From Mesorhizobium atlanticum (lineage in GTDB: Bacteria; Pseudomonadota; Alphaproteobacteria; Rhizobiales; Rhizobiaceae): a DNA stretch of 64,000 nucleotides. This document shows, one piece after another, positions 1 through 9,158 of the stretch. A program made the translations under genes and the position numbers. The stretch spans positions 620,001 to 684,000 of the forward strand of contig NZ_QMBQ01000003.1 of assembly GCF_003289965.1 (NCBI RefSeq), in the 5' to 3' direction. A model generated the notes under the pieces. That model searched no databases. It was not told the origin of the DNA and saw only the letters and a list, made by a program, of their open reading frames with translations. Positions within the stretch are counted from its first letter, which is position 1. The number at the start of each line of letters is the position of its first letter.

Positions 1-59
1 GAAATTCAACTGCCGACATCGCCGGTCCTTATGTGTTTTGGCCGGCGACGGCCGGCAAA

Positions 60-692
60 TCAGCCGCCTGCGCGCACCATGGTGACGAAGCGGACCTGCT
101 CCTCGGGCGTATCCTTGAAAACGCCGGTGAAGGTTGAGGTCAGCGTGGTCGAGCCCTGCTTGCGAATGCCGCGCATGGCCATGCACATGTGCTCGGCCTC
201 GAGCATGACGGCGACGCCGCGCGGGTTGAGCACGTCCTGGATGACGCCGGCGATCTGCGCGGTCATCGCTTCCTGCGTCTGCAGGCGATGCGCGAAGATG
301 TCGACCACACGCGCGATCTTCGACAGGCCGACGACCTTGCCGTCGGGCAGATAGCCGACATGCGCCTTGCCGATGATCGGCACCATATGGTGCTCGCAAT
401 GCGAATGGAACTTTATGTCCTTGACGATGACGAGGTCGTCATAGCCGGCCACTTCCTCGAAGGTGCGGCCAAGCTCGTCGGCCGGGCACATGTCATAACC
501 GTTGAACATTTCGCGGAAGGCTTTGGTGACACGCTTCGGCGTATCGACCAGCCCTTCGCGGTCCGGATTGTCGCCGGTCCAGCGCAACAGCGTGCGCACG
601 GCGGCTTCGACCTCGGCTTCGCTCGGCCTGTCGGTGACGGGCTTGTCCAGATATTCGGACGGGGGCATGATTTTCTTGATGACAGCATCCAT
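60..692 (-). CDS. folE: GTP cyclohydrolase I (FolE)
   Basis: Converts GTP to 7,8-dihydroneopterin triphosphate, the first step of folate synthesis, in the cytoplasm. The 210-residue product has the family's zinc-site residues: Cys99 in a C-E-H-H motif and Cys170 in HMCMAMRG. The reading frame stays open a further 67 codons upstream, but the chosen ATG starts just where homology begins and has a GGGAG ribosome site about 8 bases ahead; FolE proteins are normally about 190-220 residues. It is divergent from the Fe-S scaffold gene. A GCCGGC-loop-GCCGGC hairpin lies just past the stop codon at about 41-57 but lacks a clear T-tract, so its role as terminator is only possible. Confidence 0.95.
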   Translation of the reverse strand: MDAVIKKIMPPSEYLDKPVTDRPSEAEVEAAVRTLLRWTGDNPDREGLVDTPKRVTKAFREMFNGYDMCPADELGRTFEEVAGYDDLVIVKDIKFHSHCEHHMVPIIGKAHVGYLPDGKVVGLSKIARVVDIFAHRLQTQEAMTAQIAGVIQDVLNPRGVAVMLEAEHMCMAMRGIRKQGSTTLTSTFTGVFKDTPEEQVRFVTMVRAGG

Positions 693-824
693 AAAGGCGT
701 CTCCCGTAGTCCCACTCAAAGGTGGGACGAGTTGAACGGACCATGACCTTTTGGGTGAAAATCGCCCATTTCCATCCCGCAAGCGGCGTGAGCAGTCGGG
801 CAACGAAGGCAGCTTCCGGCCGCC

Positions 825-853
825 TTGTCGATGCCCGACTGCCATCATTATAT
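825..853 (+). promoter_or_regulatory. Putative sigma70-type promoter for the Fe-S scaffold gene
   Basis: TTGTCG and TTATAT are separated by 17 bases, about 75 bases ahead of the scaffold start codon. The spacing is ideal but the -10 match is moderate, so this is a plausible rather than secure promoter. It lies in the 236-base gap shared with divergent folE. Confidence 0.35.
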
Positions 854-928
854 ATGGTCCCAGCAGAGCGAAAGGAAGACGCGGGAGCGGCAAACCCTGT
901 TCGCTGGGCGGCGACGGATTGGAAAAAT

Positions 929-1375
929 ATGATCGACGACGTCTACAATGCGAAAATTCTCGGCTTCGCCGGAAACATCGGGCGGATCGGCCGGCTTGAA
1001 GACGCCGACGCGACGGCCAGGGCGCACTCCAAATTGTGCGGGTCGACCGTCACCGTCGACCTCAAGATGGACGGCGACGTGGTGACCGATTTCGCCCATG
1101 ACGTGAAGGCCTGCGCACTCGGCCAGGCCTCGTCGTCGATCATGGCCCAGCATGTGGTCGGCGCCAGCGCCGGCGAATTGCGCGCGGTTCGCGAAACCAT
1201 GCTGAAGATGCTGAAGGAAAACGGCGCGCCGCCGGAAGGCCGCTTCGCCGACCTCAAATATCTGGAGCCGGTGCGCGACTACAAGGCGCGCCATGCCTCG
1301 ACCATGCTGACCTTTGACGCGGTGGTCGACGCGATCGGCCAGATCGAGAAGAAGCGCGCCGGACAGGCGGCTTGA
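929..1375 (+). CDS. U-type iron-sulfur cluster assembly scaffold protein (IscU/SufU-like)
   Basis: A 148-residue protein of the NifU N-terminal (IscU/SufU) family, which builds Fe-S clusters transiently before transfer to apoproteins. Cys37 (in KLCGST) and Cys62 (in KACALGQAS) correspond to the first two cluster-ligand cysteines. The third, expected in an R-x-x-C context near residue 124, is replaced (RHASTML). Rhizobial genomes commonly carry such an isolated scaffold gene away from the suf operon. The frame extends upstream to 722 without a stop, but conserved sequence begins at this ATG. The family call is secure; whether it works as a scaffold without the third cysteine is open. Confidence 0.85.
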   Translation: MIDDVYNAKILGFAGNIGRIGRLEDADATARAHSKLCGSTVTVDLKMDGDVVTDFAHDVKACALGQASSSIMAQHVVGASAGELRAVRETMLKMLKENGAPPEGRFADLKYLEPVRDYKARHASTMLTFDAVVDAIGQIEKKRAGQAA

Positions 1376-1384
1376 GGGCAGGGC

Positions 1385-2296
1385 TTAGGCCGCTCCCCTG
1401 GTCATGGCGAATTCGCTTCGGATCCAGTCGGCGAACGCCCTGGCGGGTTCCGGCAGATCCGACAAGCTCCTGGCCACCAGCCAGTAGGCGCCGGAAGCGA
1501 CATCGATTGCGAACGGCTTGATCAAAGTGCCTGACGCGAGTTCCTCGCCGACCTGCAGGAGATCGCCGAGCGCCACGCCATGACCGAGCAGCGCGGCCTG
1601 CTTCGAAAGCGAGACATCGGCCAGCATCGGGCCGCGCGCTGGCACGGCATCGGCGGGCACGCCGGCCGCCTGGAACCAGCGTGCCCAGCCCTGGCGGTTT
1701 TCCTCATGCAGCAGCGTGTAGTGGCGAAGGTCGATCGGCTTTTCCAGCTGAGGCCCCGATGCCAGCAACGCGGGCGACAGGACCGGTGAATCGACGGTCG
1801 ACGCCAAACGCTCGGCCTCGCTGCGCGGCCATGAGGTGGCGTGGGCACTGAAACGCAAGGCGAGCTCGGGCTGGTCGCTGCGGAACTCGATCGGCCGTGG
1901 ATCGACTTCAAGGGACACATCGATGTCAGGCCGCAACTGGCGAAAGCGATTGAGCCGCGGCACCAGCCACACCGCGGCGAGCGACGGTTCGACGCTGACG
2001 CGCACGACGGCTTGCGCCGGCGCGGCCGCGAGCTCCGAAAGCACGCGATCGATATCGTCGAAGCTTCTGACCAGCCGGCCGAGCAGCCGATGTCCCGCAT
2101 CTGTCAGTTCAACGCGGCGATGGAGGCGCAGGAACAGCGGCCTTCCCAGAAAGGTCTCGAGCTCGCGGATCTGCCGGCTGATGGCGGCCTGCGAGACATA
2201 AAGCTCCTCTGCCGCCCGGCTGAAGCTCAAATGCCGGCCGGCCGTCTCGAAGCTTCTCAATGCCGTCAGCGGCAGGCGGCCCCGCTTCATTCGCAT
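1385..2296 (-). CDS. LysR-family transcriptional regulator (GcvA-like)
   Basis: A 303-residue LysR regulator. Residues about 8-66 form the winged helix-turn-helix (LTALRSFETAGRHLSFSRAA, then QAAISRQI), followed by a two-lobed ligand-binding domain to about residue 295. The opening PLTALRSFE and the overall length fit the GcvA-like branch, whose members control glycine cleavage or beta-lactamase genes (AmpR type), but the effector cannot be read from the sequence. A TATAAT on the minus strand near 2321-2326 could be its -10. It is divergent from a small reading frame and yidD, and lies about 0.8 kb from the class D beta-lactamase. A regulatory link to that gene is conceivable but undemonstrated. 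Confidence 0.9.
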   Translation of the reverse strand: MRMKRGRLPLTALRSFETAGRHLSFSRAAEELYVSQAAISRQIRELETFLGRPLFLRLHRRVELTDAGHRLLGRLVRSFDDIDRVLSELAAAPAQAVVRVSVEPSLAAVWLVPRLNRFRQLRPDIDVSLEVDPRPIEFRSDQPELALRFSAHATSWPRSEAERLASTVDSPVLSPALLASGPQLEKPIDLRHYTLLHEENRQGWARWFQAAGVPADAVPARGPMLADVSLSKQAALLGHGVALGDLLQVGEELASGTLIKPFAIDVASGAYWLVARSLSDLPEPARAFADWIRSEFAMTRGAA

Positions 2297-2331
2297 AACC
2301 TCAAGTTATCCGAGGCGGAAATTATACTCGT

Positions 2332-2361
2332 TTGAGGAGGAAGGCCAGCGCGCGGTCTAAT
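2332..2361 (+). promoter_or_regulatory. Putative promoter for the small reading frame and yidD
   Basis: TTGAGG and TCTAAT are 18 bases apart, ending 20 bases before a start codon that has its own AAGGAG site. This is the best promoter match in the 305-base gap between the LysR gene and yidD. Confidence 0.3.
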
Positions 2362-2381
2362 CCGTGTCGAAGGAGACAGCC

Positions 2382-2540
2382 ATGAACGAGTTCCTGGCCA
2401 TTTTCGGCGACGTGATACGGATAGCGACCTTCCAATGGCACGGTGGAGTCGTGCGCCGAGGCCACCATGACTGTCACGGTCTGTCCCCTCACCATCGCCC
2501 ATGGAGCGACAACCATCCCATCCGGCGCTCTAGGCCTTGA
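2382..2540 (+). CDS. Small hypothetical protein, 52 residues
   Basis: A short frame opening MNEFLAIFGDVIRIATFQ and ending in a His- and Arg-rich stretch. It is listed because the start has a strong AAGGAG site (6 bases ahead) and a promoter-like element lies just upstream. I do not recognise a family. The hydrophobic first half looks protein-like, while the second half (many His, Arg and Pro) resembles out-of-frame GC-rich translation, so it could be a remnant of a longer gene. It would be the first gene of a possible unit with yidD, which starts 61 bases after its stop. Confidence 0.33.
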   Translation: MNEFLAIFGDVIRIATFQWHGGVVRRGHHDCHGLSPHHRPWSDNHPIRRSRP

Positions 2541-2601
2541 GGGCATTGCGTTTCAGCGTCGAAGCCCACATCTATCGCGCAGTGAAACAGGCTGCGGAGC
2601 G

Positions 2602-2976
2602 ATGGGCGACCATTTCGAGCACACGCACGGCACCCGGCCGATCCAGCGCGGGCGCAATTGGCCGGGGCCTTGGCGCAGGACGCCCGGGCGCATTCTGGGC
2701 ACGTCGCTCGTGCGCCTTTATCAGCTGACGCTCTCGGGCTTCGTCGGCAACAGCTGCCGGCACCTGCCGACCTGCTCCGAATATGCGCATGAGGCGATCG
2801 CCCGCCACGGCCTGTGGGCCGGCGGCTGGATGGGGCTGTTCCGGGTGTTGCGCTGTGGGCCATTCGGTACGCATGGCATCGACCGCGTGCCGGAGACGCT
2901 TGCGGCGCGCTATGTCTGGTTCATGCCCTGGCGCTACTGGCAAATCGGCAAGAAGCGCGGCCACCCCGAAACCTGA
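2602..2976 (+). CDS. yidD: Membrane protein insertion efficiency factor YidD
   Basis: A 124-residue YidD-family protein, a small membrane-associated factor that helps YidC insert inner-membrane proteins. The family core is clear: a hydrophobic N-terminal helix (VRLYQLTLSGFVG), then CRHLPTCSEYAHEAI with its spaced cysteines, an H-G turn, and R-L-x-R-C-G-P-F/H-G-like motifs (RVLRCGPFGTHGID). The frame is open upstream to 2443, but homology supports the ATG at 2602, although its GGAG lies very close. It is not next to rpmH-rnpA-yidC as in many bacteria, which is usual for rhizobia. Function is inferred from family membership. Confidence 0.9.
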   Translation: MGDHFEHTHGTRPIQRGRNWPGPWRRTPGRILGTSLVRLYQLTLSGFVGNSCRHLPTCSEYAHEAIARHGLWAGGWMGLFRVLRCGPFGTHGIDRVPETLAARYVWFMPWRYWQIGKKRGHPET

Positions 2977-3119
2977 CTGCCTCGCCGTCACGCGGCCCGG
3001 ATTTTAACGGTTCGGTAGGGTTAACGCGAAGCTGCACAAACATTGCCAATTTGAGACAAAATCGAGACAAGTCGCCTCGCTAAGCCGCTCCCGCAATCTC
3101 ATACCGGAGTGACTTCACC

Positions 3120-3932
3120 ATGCGCCAGATGGACCGCTATCCCTTCATTTTTGCCATCGTCCTTTTCCTTCTGGCCTGGATGCTCGGTTTGCCGGTGCGA
3201 GCGCAATCGGCGCCGCTCAACGACATCCGCTGCACGCTGATCCAGGACGCGCAAGGCGGCGCCACGCTTTACCAGGATGGCGTCTGCGACCAGCGCGTCA
3301 GCCCGGCCTCGACGTTCAAGGTGCCCCTGGCGCTGATCGGCTATGATGCCGGAATCCTAAGCGACGCGCACACGCCGAGCTGGGACTACAAGCCGGAATT
3401 CAAGGCGGCGAAGCGCGACCAGAAGAGCGTCGATCCGACGATCTGGCAACGCGATTCCATCGTCTGGTACTCGCGCGAGATCACACGGCGGCTCGGCGCC
3501 GAGAAGTTCGCCGGCTACGTTTCGAAATTCGGCTATGGCAACAAGGATGTCTCGGGCGATGCCGGCAAGGATAATGGGCTGACGCAATCCTGGATCAATT
3601 CCTCGCTCGAAATATCGCCGGTCGAGCAGGCGGCGTTCCTGCGCCAGCTAGTCGCCGGCAAGATGCCGGTGTCGGCGAAGGCGCATGAGATGACCAGGGC
3701 GATCCTGCCGACCTTCGCGGCAGGGGACTGGACGGTGCAAGGCAAGACGGGCAGCACAAGGCTCGGCCAGGACGGCAAGCGCTCGCTCGGCTGGTTCGTC
3801 GGCTGGGCCGAGAAAAATGACCGTCGCATTGTCTTTGCAAGGCTGGTCGTCGATGCCAAGCGTACCGACATGCCGAAGGGTCTCGCGACGCGAGCAAGCT
3901 TTCTCAAAGACCTGCCGCAACTGGTGAAGTAG
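3120..3932 (+). CDS. Class D (OXA-type) beta-lactamase
   Basis: A 270-residue exported serine beta-lactamase. A hydrophobic signal peptide covers about residues 8-28 with a likely cut after VRAQ. All class D motifs are visible: S64-T-F-K67 (nucleophilic serine and the usually carboxylated lysine), S113-I-V, Y139-G-N and K209-T-G-S, plus the supporting RDSIVWYS and the W-x-x-SSLEIS-x-x-EQ helix. Length is typical. It should hydrolyse penicillins in the periplasm; spectrum cannot be deduced. No transposase or integron parts flank it and its base composition matches the neighbours, so it looks like a resident chromosomal gene. The nearest regulator is the LysR gene at 1385-2296. Confidence 0.93.
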   Translation: MRQMDRYPFIFAIVLFLLAWMLGLPVRAQSAPLNDIRCTLIQDAQGGATLYQDGVCDQRVSPASTFKVPLALIGYDAGILSDAHTPSWDYKPEFKAAKRDQKSVDPTIWQRDSIVWYSREITRRLGAEKFAGYVSKFGYGNKDVSGDAGKDNGLTQSWINSSLEISPVEQAAFLRQLVAGKMPVSAKAHEMTRAILPTFAAGDWTVQGKTGSTRLGQDGKRSLGWFVGWAEKNDRRIVFARLVVDAKRTDMPKGLATRASFLKDLPQLVK

Positions 3933-3938
3933 TTTTTC

Positions 3939-4772
3939 TCAGACGCTGCGGCGGGCGCGCAGGATGTGCCCGCCGGAATTGCTTTTCGTGCTCGGGGACC
4001 TGGCAAAACGGGCGGCGATGTCGCCGCTGTCGAGATCCTCGATGTCATCGAAGCCGAGATCGGCGAGCGATTTCGCCAATTCGTCGGGAACAAAGAAACT
4101 GATCCACGGCTCCCCGACCGCCGCGACGCGCGCCGCGTAGAAGGCAAGCGTCGCCCGACCCGTCGCGCCACGATTCTCGGCCGGCTCGCTGTAGTCGAAG
4201 ACGACCTCCGAGCCTGCGATGCCGGCAATGTAGTCAAGCGTGGCAAAAATCGCTTCGCGCGTCAGATAGGGCACGACTCCCAGCCAGAGGAAGAAGGTCG
4301 GCTCGGTCGTTTTCAGACCAGCCGCCGCCAATTCGCCTGCCAGACTCTGGCGTTCGAAATTGATCGGCACGAAGGCGGCGCCGGCCGGCTCGGCAAGACC
4401 GGCCTCGGCGATGCGTTGGCGCTTCCAGGCCTGTGTGGCCGGATGATCGACTTCGAACACCGCGAGGCCCGGATACGGATTGCGCAGCGAAAACGTGTCG
4501 AGGCCGGCGCCGAGCACGACGACTTGGGCGACGCCGCGCCGCACCGCCGCCGCCAGCCAGTCCTCGGCAAGGCGAGTGCGTGAGGCAACGAACAGGCGCA
4601 TGCGGCGGCCATGTTCGTCTTCCTCCGAAAGTTCCCCGGCGCCCGGCGCGGCCTCGCCCAGAATCGCGAGCGCATAAGGATCGCGAAACAGCGCTGCCTG
4701 CGGTGAGAATTGATGAAGGGCCCGCAAGCGCGCGACGCGCAGGGCGGTTCGGCTGGATGATGCGTCTTCCAT
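3939..4772 (-). CDS. Class I SAM-dependent methyltransferase (leucine carboxyl methyltransferase-like family)
   Basis: A 277-residue protein of the family related to leucine carboxyl methyltransferase and TIGR00027-type enzymes. Typical features are the N-terminal basic stretch and FRDPYA motif near residue 35, the SAM-binding VVVLGAGLDTFSLR (about residues 84-97), and the acidic E-V-D-H-P strand end that usually contacts SAM ribose. Homology starts at this ATG; the frame is open for 68 more codons upstream but those look non-coding. The methyl acceptor is unknown. It is convergent with the beta-lactamase gene, only 6 bases apart, and divergent from thrS. Confidence 0.85.
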   Translation of the reverse strand: MEDASSSRTALRVARLRALHQFSPQAALFRDPYALAILGEAAPGAGELSEEDEHGRRMRLFVASRTRLAEDWLAAAVRRGVAQVVVLGAGLDTFSLRNPYPGLAVFEVDHPATQAWKRQRIAEAGLAEPAGAAFVPINFERQSLAGELAAAGLKTTEPTFFLWLGVVPYLTREAIFATLDYIAGIAGSEVVFDYSEPAENRGATGRATLAFYAARVAAVGEPWISFFVPDELAKSLADLGFDDIEDLDSGDIAARFARSPSTKSNSGGHILRARRSV

Positions 4773-5012
4773 GCCTATATTGAAGCCGCGTCGCGCGGCG
4801 TTCACAAGCCCGCGCGAAGCGTCTGCGACATCGCTGGCGACATTTCCTGACGGCTGCTCTTTACCTGGCGCGGCACTGCCTCTAAAACCGCGCCGCCGGC
4901 CATCATCCCCTTGATTGGCGCCTCCGGCTAACCCTCTGCATGCCGCAACGCATCCTGCGGCCCGCACTTTCACCACCCGCGCTCGTTTGCGGGACTGGAT
5001 AGGAGAACCCTG

Positions 5013-6986
5013 ATGCCGAATTCCGTTTCCCTGACATTTCCCGATGGCTCCGTCCGCGAGTATGACGCGGCGCTGACCGGTGCTGCCCTTGCCGAATCGA
5101 TCTCAAAGTCGCTGGCCAAGAAGGCTGTCGCCTACAGCCTCGACGGCACCGTCCGCGATCTCTCCGATCCGCTCGGCACGTCCGGCAGGGTCGAGATCAT
5201 CACCCGCGAGGATCCGCGCGCGCTGGAGCTCATCCGCCACGATGCGGCGCATGTGCTGGCCGAGGCCGTGCAGGAACTGTGGCCGGGAACGCAGGTGACC
5301 ATCGGGCCGGTGATCGAGAACGGGTTCTATTACGACTTCGCGCGCAACGAGCCGTTCACGCCGGACGATTTCCCGGTGATCGAGAAGAAGATGCGCGAGA
5401 TCATCCAGCGCAACAAGCCGTTCACCAAGGAAGTCTGGTCGCGTGAGAAGGCGAAGAAGGTCTTCGCCGACAAGGGCGAGCGCTACAAGCTCGAGCTGAT
5501 CGACGCCATTCCCGAGGATCAGGACCTCAAGATCTACGCGCAGGGTGACTGGTTCGATCTCTGCCGCGGTCCGCACATGGCCTCGACCGGGCAGATCGGC
5601 AATGCCTTCAAGCTGATGAAGGTGGCGGGCGCCTACTGGCGCGGCGACTCGAACAATCCGATGCTGACGCGCATCTATGGCACAGCCTTTGCCGATCAGG
5701 CGCAGCTCGAGGCCTATCAGACGCTGCTGGAAGAGGCCGAGAAGCGCGACCACCGCAAGCTCGGCCGCGAGATGGACCTGTTCCATTTTCAGGAAGAGGG
5801 GCCGGGCGTCGTCTTCTGGCATGCCAAGGGCTGGAAGATGGTGCAGAACCTGATCAACTACATGCGCCGCCGCCTCGACGAGCATGGCTACCAGGAAGTC
5901 AACGCGCCGCAGGTGCTGGACAAGAGCCTGTGGGAGACGTCGGGACACTGGGGCTGGTATCGCGACGCGATGTTCAAGGTGACTGTCGCCGGCGACGACA
6001 CCGATGACGACCGCGTCTTCGCGCTGAAGCCAATGAACTGTCCCGGGCACGTGCAGATCTTCAAGCATGGGTTGAAGTCCTACCGCGAACTGCCCGTGAA
6101 ACTTGCTGAGTTCGGCAATGTGCATCGCTACGAGCCGTCCGGCGCGCTGCACGGGCTGATGCGCGTGCGCGGCTTCACGCAGGACGATGCGCATATCTTC
6201 TGCACCGAGGAGCAGCTCGCCGCCGAGTGCCTGCGCATCAACGATCTGATCCTGTCGACCTATGCCGATTTCGGTTTCGAAGAGGTCAGCGTGAAGCTGT
6301 CGACGCGGCCGGACAAGCGCGTCGGCACCGACGAGGCCTGGGATCATGCCGAGGCGATCATGAGCAATGTGCTGGATACGATCCGCACGCGCTCCGGCAA
6401 CCGCATCAAGACCTCGATCAATCCGGGCGAGGGCGCCTTCTACGGCCCGAAATTCGAATATGTGCTGAAGGACGCCATCGGCCGCGAATGGCAGTGCGGC
6501 ACCACGCAGGTCGACTTCAACCTGCCGGAGCGCTTCGGCGCTTTCTATATCGGCTCGGATTCTGAGAAGAAACAGCCGGTCATGGTGCATCGCGCCGTGT
6601 GCGGCTCGATGGAGCGGTTCCTCGGCATCCTGATCGAGAACTATTCCGGCCATTTCCCGCTGTGGTTCGCGCCGCTGCAGGTGGTGGTGGCGACGATCAC
6701 CTCGGATGCGGACGAATACGCCTTGAAAGTCGTCGACCGGTTGAAGGCCGCGGGGCTGCTCGCCGAAGCCGATCTTCGCAACGAGAAGATCAACTACAAG
6801 GTGCGCGAGCATTCGCTCGCCAAGGTTCCGGTCATCCTCGTCTGCGGCAAGCGCGAGGCCGAGGAGGAAACCGTCAATGTCCGCCGACTGGGCTCCCGCG
6901 ACCAGGAATCGCTCAAGCTCGAGGATGCCGTGAAGCAGCTTTCCGATGAGGCGGTCTCGCCCGACCGCAGGCGCCGCGCGGCCTGA
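5013..6986 (+). CDS. thrS: Threonyl-tRNA synthetase
   Basis: A 657-residue class II aminoacyl-tRNA synthetase that charges tRNA-Thr. Domain order is complete: N-terminal TGS domain (residues about 1-63), the SAD editing domain with H-x-x-x-H ([11 protein letters not shown], about 73-83), the catalytic domain with Cys343 in MNCPGH (a zinc ligand) and motif 2 around [17 protein letters not shown], and a C-terminal anticodon-binding domain from about residue 550. The start follows AGGAGA with good spacing. It is monocistronic in appearance, ending in a strong hairpin terminator. Confidence 0.98.
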   Translation: MPNSVSLTFPDGSVREYDAALTGAALAESISKSLAKKAVAYSLDGTVRDLSDPLGTSGRVEIITREDPRALELIRHDAAHVLAEAVQELWPGTQVTIGPVIENGFYYDFARNEPFTPDDFPVIEKKMREIIQRNKPFTKEVWSREKAKKVFADKGERYKLELIDAIPEDQDLKIYAQGDWFDLCRGPHMASTGQIGNAFKLMKVAGAYWRGDSNNPMLTRIYGTAFADQAQLEAYQTLLEEAEKRDHRKLGREMDLFHFQEEGPGVVFWHAKGWKMVQNLINYMRRRLDEHGYQEVNAPQVLDKSLWETSGHWGWYRDAMFKVTVAGDDTDDDRVFALKPMNCPGHVQIFKHGLKSYRELPVKLAEFGNVHRYEPSGALHGLMRVRGFTQDDAHIFCTEEQLAAECLRINDLILSTYADFGFEEVSVKLSTRPDKRVGTDEAWDHAEAIMSNVLDTIRTRSGNRIKTSINPGEGAFYGPKFEYVLKDAIGREWQCGTTQVDFNLPERFGAFYIGSDSEKKQPVMVHRAVCGSMERFLGILIENYSGHFPLWFAPLQVVVATITSDADEYALKVVDRLKAAGLLAEADLRNEKINYKVREHSLAKVPVILVCGKREAEEETVNVRRLGSRDQESLKLEDAVKQLSDEAVSPDRRRRAA

Positions 6987-7002
6987 GGGCTAGCATGAGT
7001 CA

Positions 7003-7034
7003 AATGGCGGTGGCCGGTCCACCGCCATTTTCAT
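7003..7034 (+). terminator. Intrinsic terminator after thrS
   Basis: An 11-base-pair perfect stem (AATGGCGGTGG with CCACCGCCATT) closes a CCGGT loop and runs into TTTTC. It lies 16 bases after the thrS stop codon. Confidence 0.7.
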
Positions 7035-7067
7035 ACGCCTGTCACGCCAGCCTTGTAACCAGCCGCC

Positions 7068-8009
7068 ATGCTCAAGCTGAAACTGCGGGAACGACGTTTT
7101 CCCGAGCTTTCCTACGCCAACCCGGATCAGCCAAGGCTGACGCGGTGGTTCATCCATTCCGTCGAGGGCCTGTCGGGCCGCGACCGCTATGCGGTGCTCT
7201 ATGACTTTTGGCGCCGCCAGGTGGTGCCGACCGGCGATCGCGTGTTCAGCCGCATGTTGGAGTTGATCGACGTCAAGATCCACAACGCCGTTCAGTGGCC
7301 GCCGGCAGCCTTGCCGGAGACGCCGCTGGTCATCATTGCCAACCATCCCTTCGGCATCGGCGACGGCATTGCGGTGCTGTCGCTTGTCGAGCAACTGGGC
7401 CGCCCGTTCCGCGTCATGATCCACAAGGACCTGCTCAGGATCCGCGAGATGGAGCCCTATTCGCTGCCTGTCGATTTTTCCGAGACGAAGGAAGCGCTGA
7501 AGAACAACATGGCGATGCGCCACGAGGCGGTGCGGCTGCTGAAAGAAGGCGTCACGATAGTGATCTTCCCCGCAGGTGGTGTCGCCACCGCGCCCAAGGT
7601 CTTCGGTCGTGCCATCGACCTGCCATGGAAGATGTTTCCGGCAAAGCTGGTGCAGGAGGCCAAGGCCTCTGTGATCCCGATGCATTTTTCCGGCCAGAAC
7701 GGTCGGTTGTTCCACCTCGTCAGCGGCCCGATGAACATGGCCGAGCGCGATAACCGCGTGGCCAAATTTATCGGCAGGACATCGCTGACGCTGCGCCTTT
7801 CCTTGCTTATCCGCGAGTTCGCCCGGCTGTCGGGCAAGGCGATCGAGGTGCGCGTCGGCGATGTGCTGAGATGGAGCGACCTCGAGCCGCTGCGCGACCG
7901 CAAGGCGCTGCTCGATCGCCTCTATCGCGCAGTCTTCGACCTAGCGACGCCTTCTGCGCAGCGCGGCCGCGTGCCGTTCCTGCCGAAGCGGATGCGCAGG
8001 GCAGCCTGA
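7068..8009 (+). CDS. Lysophospholipid/1-acylglycerol-phosphate acyltransferase family protein
   Basis: A 313-residue PlsC-related acyltransferase. The acceptor-binding histidine motif is ANHPFGIGDG near residues 90-99, matching the N-H-P-F-G-x-x-D-G variant found in hemolysin-like acyltransferases rather than the classic NHxxxxD of PlsC; a second conserved block is IFPAGGVATAPK near residue 168. It probably transfers an acyl chain to a lysophospholipid or a related lipid acceptor at the inner membrane. The exact substrate (phosphatidic acid precursor, ornithine lipid or other) cannot be read. It is followed convergently by the exported repeat protein. Confidence 0.8.
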   Translation: MLKLKLRERRFPELSYANPDQPRLTRWFIHSVEGLSGRDRYAVLYDFWRRQVVPTGDRVFSRMLELIDVKIHNAVQWPPAALPETPLVIIANHPFGIGDGIAVLSLVEQLGRPFRVMIHKDLLRIREMEPYSLPVDFSETKEALKNNMAMRHEAVRLLKEGVTIVIFPAGGVATAPKVFGRAIDLPWKMFPAKLVQEAKASVIPMHFSGQNGRLFHLVSGPMNMAERDNRVAKFIGRTSLTLRLSLLIREFARLSGKAIEVRVGDVLRWSDLEPLRDRKALLDRLYRAVFDLATPSAQRGRVPFLPKRMRRAA

Positions 8010-8022
8010 CAGCCCGGATGTG

Positions 8023-8988
8023 TCAGTCCGCGCCTTCCTCGGGATCGATGGCGGACTGTTCATTGGCCAGAACCTCGATTTCCTGGTTCTGCCCGGCAAC
8101 GACCGTGAAATCCTTCTGATAGATGCGGTCGCGGTTCTTGGCGATGATGGTGTACTGGCCCTCGGCCAGCACCATCGAGGCGAAGGCGCCGACGGCTTCC
8201 TTGATCGGGTCGCCGCTCTCGTTGAGCAGCGACCAGGAGGTGTCGGCGATGGCTTCACCGCCGGGCTCGCGCACCAGCTTCATCGTCATCTCGGCGGCGC
8301 GGTGCTCGACGGTCGCCTCGGTCAGCTTGCCGGCCTCGACGCGGATATCGGAGCGGATCACGGCGTTGACCGCGCCATAGGTGGAAACGACATGGTAGGT
8401 GCCGGCGTTCAGCCGCACCACCGTGTTCGGCGCGACGTCGGGGGCGATGAGCGCGCGGTCGCCATTGGCGGCGGGATGGTCTTCATAGATCGAGAAGCGC
8501 AGTTTCTTCGACTGGATAGGCGCGCCGCCCGATGTCACCGCGTCGAGCTTGAGGCCGCCGGCATCGAGGACAAGGCTTTCACGCCTGGCGTCCTTGCCGA
8601 CAGTGATGCGCTTGGTGGCGCCGGCGCGTCCATAGGAGGCGTGGACGAGATAGCTGCCGGGGTCGAGTTGGAACACAGCCGTGCCCCCATGGGCGGACGC
8701 TACCATCGGCAGCTTGCCGTCGCTGGACGGCTGCGGCTTGAACACCCGCCAGACAATGCCGCGGGTGATGTCGGCGCCCTTGTCGGTCAGTTGCGCCGAC
8801 AGGGTGATGGCGCCGCCATTGCCCAGCGCCAGCGGTGCTCCTGTCTTCGGCGTCGCGTAGCTCGAAATGCCTGGAAGCTTGATGTCACCGACATCGTTCG
8901 CGTTCTGGGCCAGCGCGAAGGAAACCGGCACTGCGAACAACGCAGCGACGAGCGCGATCACGAAAAGGCGCAGTGTCCCCTCAAACAT
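8023..8988 (-). CDS. Exported protein of unknown function with three beta-rich repeats
   Basis: A 321-residue protein with a signal peptide (hydrophobic residues about 7-26, likely cut after FALAQ). I do not recognise a named family. The mature part contains three repeats of about 80 residues, at roughly 59-145, 146-232 and 234-308. Each ends in a line of the type L-x-x-G-x-Y-x-V followed by two short strands: QLDPGSYLVHASYG, RLNAGTYHVVSTYG and VLAEGQYTIIAKN. The pattern resembles small beta-sandwich modules such as carboxypeptidase-regulatory-like domains. The tail is acidic. The chosen start has an AAGG close ahead; a start 12 codons earlier is possible. Probably periplasmic. Confidence 0.78.
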   Translation of the reverse strand: MFEGTLRLFVIALVAALFAVPVSFALAQNANDVGDIKLPGISSYATPKTGAPLALGNGGAITLSAQLTDKGADITRGIVWRVFKPQPSSDGKLPMVASAHGGTAVFQLDPGSYLVHASYGRAGATKRITVGKDARRESLVLDAGGLKLDAVTSGGAPIQSKKLRFSIYEDHPAANGDRALIAPDVAPNTVVRLNAGTYHVVSTYGAVNAVIRSDIRVEAGKLTEATVEHRAAEMTMKLVREPGGEAIADTSWSLLNESGDPIKEAVGAFASMVLAEGQYTIIAKNRDRIYQKDFTVVAGQNQEIEVLANEQSAIDPEEGAD

Positions 8989-9158
8989 GCCTTGCGTTGA
9001 AGCCCAAGCCGGTGGCAATTTCAAGGCCTAGAAGCGCGTCGCCCCGCGCGGCAGCTTCTTATCCGGCGCAAAACGCCACCGCCCGAGCCGCCCGACATCC
9101 CGATGGCGTGCTTCAGCTCAAAATTGAATACTATAGAATGCTGAGGAGACTTGCGCCC

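Noticed and set aside
5103..6812. A 569-codon frame antisense to thrS
   Set aside because: It is a shadow of the thrS codon pattern (GC-rich third positions), with no ribosome site and no domain.
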